From contig JALWLU010000203.1 in assembly GCA_026996325.1 (NCBI GenBank), positions 1 through 32,511 on the forward strand: 32,511 nt of DNA, written 5' to 3'. The position numbers were made by a program, and so were the translations under genes. This DNA is from Sulfurovum sp. Lineage in GTDB: Bacteria > Campylobacterota > Campylobacteria > Campylobacterales > Sulfurovaceae. The notes under the pieces are model-generated. The model was not told the DNA's origin. It worked only from the letters and a program-made list of their open reading frames with translations, and did no database searches. Positions 29,408 to 32,511 of the stretch are shown in pieces. The stretch's first letter is position 1, and every line of letters begins with the position of its first letter.

Positions 29408-29950
29408 ATGGCTAACAACAACGGTCGTCGTGACTTTATGGGTACAGTCCTGGGCGGATTTACCGCACTGGGCGGGCTTGGTGCTCTCTATGCGATGAAG
29501 CGTACGTGGGATCCACTGCCAAGTGTCAAAGCGGCAGGATTTACTACGTTGAACATGAAAGAGTACAAAGAGGGTGAACTGGTAACTGAGAAGTGGAGAG
29601 GGAAACCGATCTTTGTGCTGAAACAGTCTCCGGCTACGATCGAAAAGCTCAAAAAAGAGAAGCCTGATGATCTCAAGCGTCTTATCAAAGTAGGTGACGG
29701 TCATTACACTGTCTGTGTAGGGCTCTGTACACACCTTGGGTGTATCCCCGGATTCCGTCCTGAAAAGAACGACTTCCTCTGTGCATGTCACGGCGGGGTA
29801 TATGATATTACTGCAGAAGTGACCAAAGCGCCGCCGCCACGCGGACTGGACATTCCTCCGTTCAAGATCGATGGTGACAAACTGGTTCTGGGTGAAGAGG
29901 GACCAGAATACAAGAAGATGCTCGAAGAGGGCATCACAATGCCGGTATAA
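29408..29950 (+). CDS. petA: cytochrome bc1 complex Rieske iron-sulfur subunit
   Basis: A 180-residue Rieske protein. A twin-arginine sequence (G-R-R-D-F-M, residues 6-11) precedes a hydrophobic anchor (about 12-29). The [2Fe-2S] ligands are C107 and H109 (C-T-H-L-G-C) and C125 and H128 (C-A-C-H-G-G), with C112 and C127 placed for the usual disulfide. It takes electrons from quinol at the Qo site and passes them to cytochrome c1. I chose the ATG at 29408, which has a GAAAGGA ribosome site, over an upstream in-frame ATG at 29375. Confidence 0.96.
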   Translation: MANNNGRRDFMGTVLGGFTALGGLGALYAMKRTWDPLPSVKAAGFTTLNMKEYKEGELVTEKWRGKPIFVLKQSPATIEKLKKEKPDDLKRLIKVGDGHYTVCVGLCTHLGCIPGFRPEKNDFLCACHGGVYDITAEVTKAPPPRGLDIPPFKIDGDKLVLGEEGPEYKKMLEEGITMPV

Positions 29951-29960
29951 GGGGGCGTAA

Positions 29961-31181
29961 ATGGCACATTTTGATGAAAATGCAAGACCGTTCAGCCACA
30001 AATGGCTGAATGAAAGACTGGCGGTCGATACGCTCAAGCGCGTACTCTCGACTGAATACTGGATTCCAAAGAACATCAACTTCCTGTGGGCGATGGGGAT
30101 GATCCTCGCTGCCACTTTCGGGCTGCTGCTGATTTCAGGAATCTTCCTGCTGATGTACTACCAGCCGAACACACAACTGGCGTTTGACTCGGTAAACTAT
30201 ACGATTATGAGCGAAGTGGGCTACGGTTGGCTCTGGAGACACATTCACGGTGTGGGTGCTTCGGTTGTATTCCTGATCATCTATATTCATATGTTCACGG
30301 GGATCTACTACGGCTCCTACAAGCGCGGTAGAGAGCTTATCTGGCTTTCCGGTATGCTGCTCTTCGTACTCTTCTCTGCAGAGGCGTTCTCCGGATATAT
30401 GCTTCCATGGGGTCAGATGAGTTATTGGGCGGGTATGGTTATCACCAACCTCTTCTCTGCCGGCGGACTGCACCTGAACGGTCTGGTAGAGTGGATCAGA
30501 GGGGATTATGTACCGGGACAGGCGTTCCTGAACAGATTCTTCATGCTGCATGTACTGCTGGTGCCTCTGGCGATCATCGGTACGATCGTGCTGCACTTTG
30601 GTACACTGAGAATCCCGCACGTCAACAATCAGGACGGTGAAGAGGTCGACTTCGATGAAGAGGCTGAAAAATACAAAGCAGGAAAGATCAAAGAGTCCAA
30701 AGTGATTCCATTCAACCCTGTCTTCCTAAGCAAGGATGTCTTTGTGATGGGTGTCTATTTCGTGATCTTCTTCTATCTGGTATTCTACCACTTCGAATTT
30801 GCGATGGATCCGGTCAACTTCGATCCGGCAGATCCGCTGAAGACGCCGACACACATCTATCCTGAGTGGTACTTCCTCTGGAGTTACGAGGTACTCAGAC
30901 CGTTCTCGACCAATATCGGTCTGATCGCCTTTGCCTTTGCACAGGTGATCTTCTTTATGCTGCCGTTCCTTGACAGAAGCCCGAATGTGGCACCGGCAAG
31001 CAGAAGAGGAGCATTCAAGTTCTGGTTCTGGGCACTGCTTATCGATATGATCGTGTTGACTTTCATGGGTAAACTGCCACCTGAAGGTATCTGGAGTACG
31101 ATAGGACTGCTTGCGGCTCTGACCTTTATCGGTCTATGGATAGCGCTGCCTATCATTACATCTAAAGAAAAGAAACTGTAA
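29961..31181 (+). CDS. petB: cytochrome bc1 complex cytochrome b
   Basis: A 406-residue integral membrane subunit with both quinone sites and two b haems. The R-H-I-H-G-V-G-A-S and I-Y-I-H-M-F segments, and the later L-H-V-L-L-V-P and V-L-H-F segments, hold the four haem-ligand histidines. The Qo-site motif is P301-E-W-Y304. About eight hydrophobic helices are visible, and the b6 and subunit IV parts are fused, as in bc1. A hydrophilic insertion rich in E and K (about residues 225-245) separates the halves. It lies 10 nt after petA. Confidence 0.96.
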   Translation: MAHFDENARPFSHKWLNERLAVDTLKRVLSTEYWIPKNINFLWAMGMILAATFGLLLISGIFLLMYYQPNTQLAFDSVNYTIMSEVGYGWLWRHIHGVGASVVFLIIYIHMFTGIYYGSYKRGRELIWLSGMLLFVLFSAEAFSGYMLPWGQMSYWAGMVITNLFSAGGLHLNGLVEWIRGDYVPGQAFLNRFFMLHVLLVPLAIIGTIVLHFGTLRIPHVNNQDGEEVDFDEEAEKYKAGKIKESKVIPFNPVFLSKDVFVMGVYFVIFFYLVFYHFEFAMDPVNFDPADPLKTPTHIYPEWYFLWSYEVLRPFSTNIGLIAFAFAQVIFFMLPFLDRSPNVAPASRRGAFKFWFWALLIDMIVLTFMGKLPPEGIWSTIGLLAALTFIGLWIALPIITSKEKKL

Positions 31182-31192
31182 GGAGTAAAGCA

Positions 31193-32098
31193 ATGAAAGA
31201 ATTGAAAATACTTGGAATCGTCGTCGTCTTTACTCTGATCCTTTACTGGGGTGTAGAGCCGTTCGCACACTCACAAATGCACAAGCATGTCGAAGGAGAT
31301 GACTTTAAGTACGCGGATCTTCCCGCACTGAAAGTCAAAGGAAATGCCGAAAACGGAAAAGCGCTTGCCGCTGCCTGTGTCGGTTGTCACTCTATCAACT
31401 CGCAGAATATGCCTGCGCCGATGGATGCGGTCACTGCTGCCCAGACATATGGTGTCAACCCGCCTGACCTGAGCGATATGGGAGCACTGCTTGACGAGAA
31501 GTTCTTTGCACACTTCCTGCTTGACCCTGCTAAGGTAACCAAGTCCAAACACTTCGCGATGCCGCCAAGTGCCGGAAGCGAACAGGATGCTGCAGATATC
31601 GTAGCATACTTCAAGTCTATCGCACCAAAAGAGATCTCTCCAAAAGAGGCGTATGTAAACGCGTGTGGTAGATGTCATGCCAACAGATATGACAACTGGA
31701 CACAGATCGGTGAAGTGCCAAAGACAAAGTCCAACATCAAAACCGGTGTTGACCTCGATGCGCTTGAGTTCAAGAAGAAAGTCGGTATCTATGAAAACAA
31801 GCTGGCTGACTATATGGGTAAACTTCCGCCTGATCTCTCCATTATCATCAGAGCGAGAAGTGAGCACTTCCTTGAGACACTTGTAGAAGATCCTCAGTCA
31901 CAGCTGCCTGGCACGGCAATGCCAAGAGTCGGTCTGACAAAAGAGGCTTACGAGAAAGTCAAAACCTATCTTGAAGAGACTGGTGATCCCAGCAAGCCTA
32001 AGCGTGAAGCGCTTGGACCATGGGTAATCGGATACTTCATCCTCTTCGCATTCCTCGCGTTCCTCTGGAAAAAATCGATCTGGAAAGGGCATCACTAA
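31193..32098 (+). CDS. petC: di-haem cytochrome c1-type subunit of the bc1 complex
   Basis: A 301-residue subunit that accepts electrons from the Rieske protein. A short N-terminal hydrophobic segment (about residues 6-20) and a C-terminal membrane helix (about 280-296) bracket the periplasmic domain. The two haem c motifs are C62-V-G-C65-H66 and C158-G-R-C161-H162. This di-haem form, unlike mono-haem cytochrome c1 of mitochondria, is the Campylobacterota type. Candidate axial methionines lie in H-F-A-M-P-P and G-T-A-M-P. The AAGGAG ribosome site and 11-nt gap place it in the pet operon. Confidence 0.95.
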   Translation: MKELKILGIVVVFTLILYWGVEPFAHSQMHKHVEGDDFKYADLPALKVKGNAENGKALAAACVGCHSINSQNMPAPMDAVTAAQTYGVNPPDLSDMGALLDEKFFAHFLLDPAKVTKSKHFAMPPSAGSEQDAADIVAYFKSIAPKEISPKEAYVNACGRCHANRYDNWTQIGEVPKTKSNIKTGVDLDALEFKKKVGIYENKLADYMGKLPPDLSIIIRARSEHFLETLVEDPQSQLPGTAMPRVGLTKEAYEKVKTYLEETGDPSKPKREALGPWVIGYFILFAFLAFLWKKSIWKGHH

Positions 32099-32116
32099 TT
32101 GGTGACTGCCCTTGCT

Positions 32117-32131
32117 CCGGCCTTGTGCCGG
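32117..32131 (+). terminator. small GC hairpin after petC
   Basis: CCGGC and GCCGG form a 5-bp stem with a 5-nt loop, 18 nt after the petC stop. No T run follows, so termination here is doubtful. Confidence 0.3.
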
Positions 32132-32184
32132 GCTTTGCCATTCCAGTCGTGACCCGGAACTTTTACGCCAATCATAATGTTTGA

Positions 32185-32239
32185 CGTTTCTCTTCATTTC
32201 TTTTTTTCTTTGTTCACGTGACAAAGAAAAAAGAGAAAC
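32185..32239. terminator. long bidirectional hairpin downstream of petABC
   Basis: TTTTTTCTTTGT and ACAAAGAAAAAA pair perfectly over 12 bp around a loop containing CACGTG. CGTTTCTCT and AGAGAAACG extend the stem across a bulge. T and A runs on the arms allow termination on both strands. Confidence 0.55.
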
Positions 32240-32377
32240 GAAGCAAAACTAGCGAATAGCGGTTTGCGATAGCAAAAGTTTCTTCAGTAAAGAAAAAAAG
32301 AAAACACGATAACGCGTGGTTTCTGTCATATTCCCTTGACAAGTCAGCACTATTTGGCTTGCATTTTATATGCGCTT
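32240..32377. other. intergenic region before the TTCCTCA tract
   Basis: No ORF with a ribosome site, tRNA or RNA family is recognised. TTGACA at 32336-32341 is a perfect -35 consensus, but the -10 candidates at the right distance are poor (TTGCAT), so a promoter for a gene beyond the window is only possible. Confidence 0.35.
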
Positions 32378-32511
32378 TTCCTCATTCCTCATTCCTCATT
32401 CCTCATTCCTCATTCCTCATTCCTCATTCCTCATTCCTCATTCCTCATTCCTCATTCCTCATTCCTCATTCCTCATTCCTCATTCCTCATTCCTCATTCC
32501 TCATTCCTCAT
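32378..32511. repeat. TTCCTCA heptamer tandem repeat, truncated by window edge
   Basis: An uninterrupted 7-bp repeat: 134 bases, or about 19 units, with no variant unit that I can see, continuing to the last base. Without interruptions it is a candidate for length variation and for assembly error. Confidence 0.97.

Noticed and set aside
32378-32511. Heptamer tract considered as a CRISPR array
   Set aside because: The unit is 7 bp with no spacers, so it is a simple tandem repeat.

Overview
The window looks like chromosomal core sequence from a sulfur-oxidising member of the Campylobacterota, most like Sulfurovum. This is inferred from gene content, not from a database match. The evidence is a cbb3-type cytochrome oxidase operon with the DUF4006 and FixH-like genes typical of the group, a sulfide:quinone oxidoreductase, a porCDAB pyruvate:ferredoxin oxidoreductase (the CO2-fixing enzyme beside the reductive TCA cycle in autotrophic relatives), a Rieske/cytochrome b/di-haem cytochrome c1 complex, AddAB instead of RecBCD, and LuxS.

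Layout. 1-3146: 3' part of a cbb3 oxidase operon (partial ccoO, ccoQ, ccoP, DUF4006, a 33-residue membrane ORF, a 209-residue membrane protein, a FixH-like protein). 3191-3634 (minus): a small anchored haem-binding protein. 3702-3863: first copy of a 162-bp structured repeat. 3944-9000: addB-addA. 9094-9911: rplM-rpsI with a terminator. 10139-10960 (minus): a peptide-deformylase-like protein that has lost its metal ligands and gained a membrane tail. 11060-12753 (minus): sqr followed by a 57-residue membrane ORF. 13020-19508: a Yej/Dpp-type peptide ABC transporter, interrupted by a small antisense secreted-protein ORF at 17512-17751. 19505-20137: HAD phosphatase. 20256-23484: porCDAB. 23735-25412: luxS, a small conserved ORF and an MnmC-type tRNA methyltransferase. 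25423-25584: second, inverted copy of the 162-bp repeat. 25601-26218 (minus): riboflavin synthase. 26493-29224: mnmG and a coupled GT-B-like protein. 29408-32098: petABC. 32378-32511: a heptamer tandem repeat running off the window edge.

How the genes work together. SQR passes electrons from sulfide to the quinone pool. The petABC complex moves them to cytochrome c, and the cbb3 oxidase to oxygen. POR consumes low-potential ferredoxin to fix CO2 into acetyl-CoA. AddAB repairs double-strand breaks. MnmG and the MnmC-type methyltransferase act on the same tRNA wobble uridine.

No classical mobile element, CRISPR array, rRNA or tRNA was recognised. The most unusual signals are the deformylase-like pseudoenzyme, the pair of 162-bp inverted repeats that can fold on themselves, a set of different intergenic repeats that all have a 7-bp period, and two well-formed small ORFs beside respiratory genes (33 and 57 codons).
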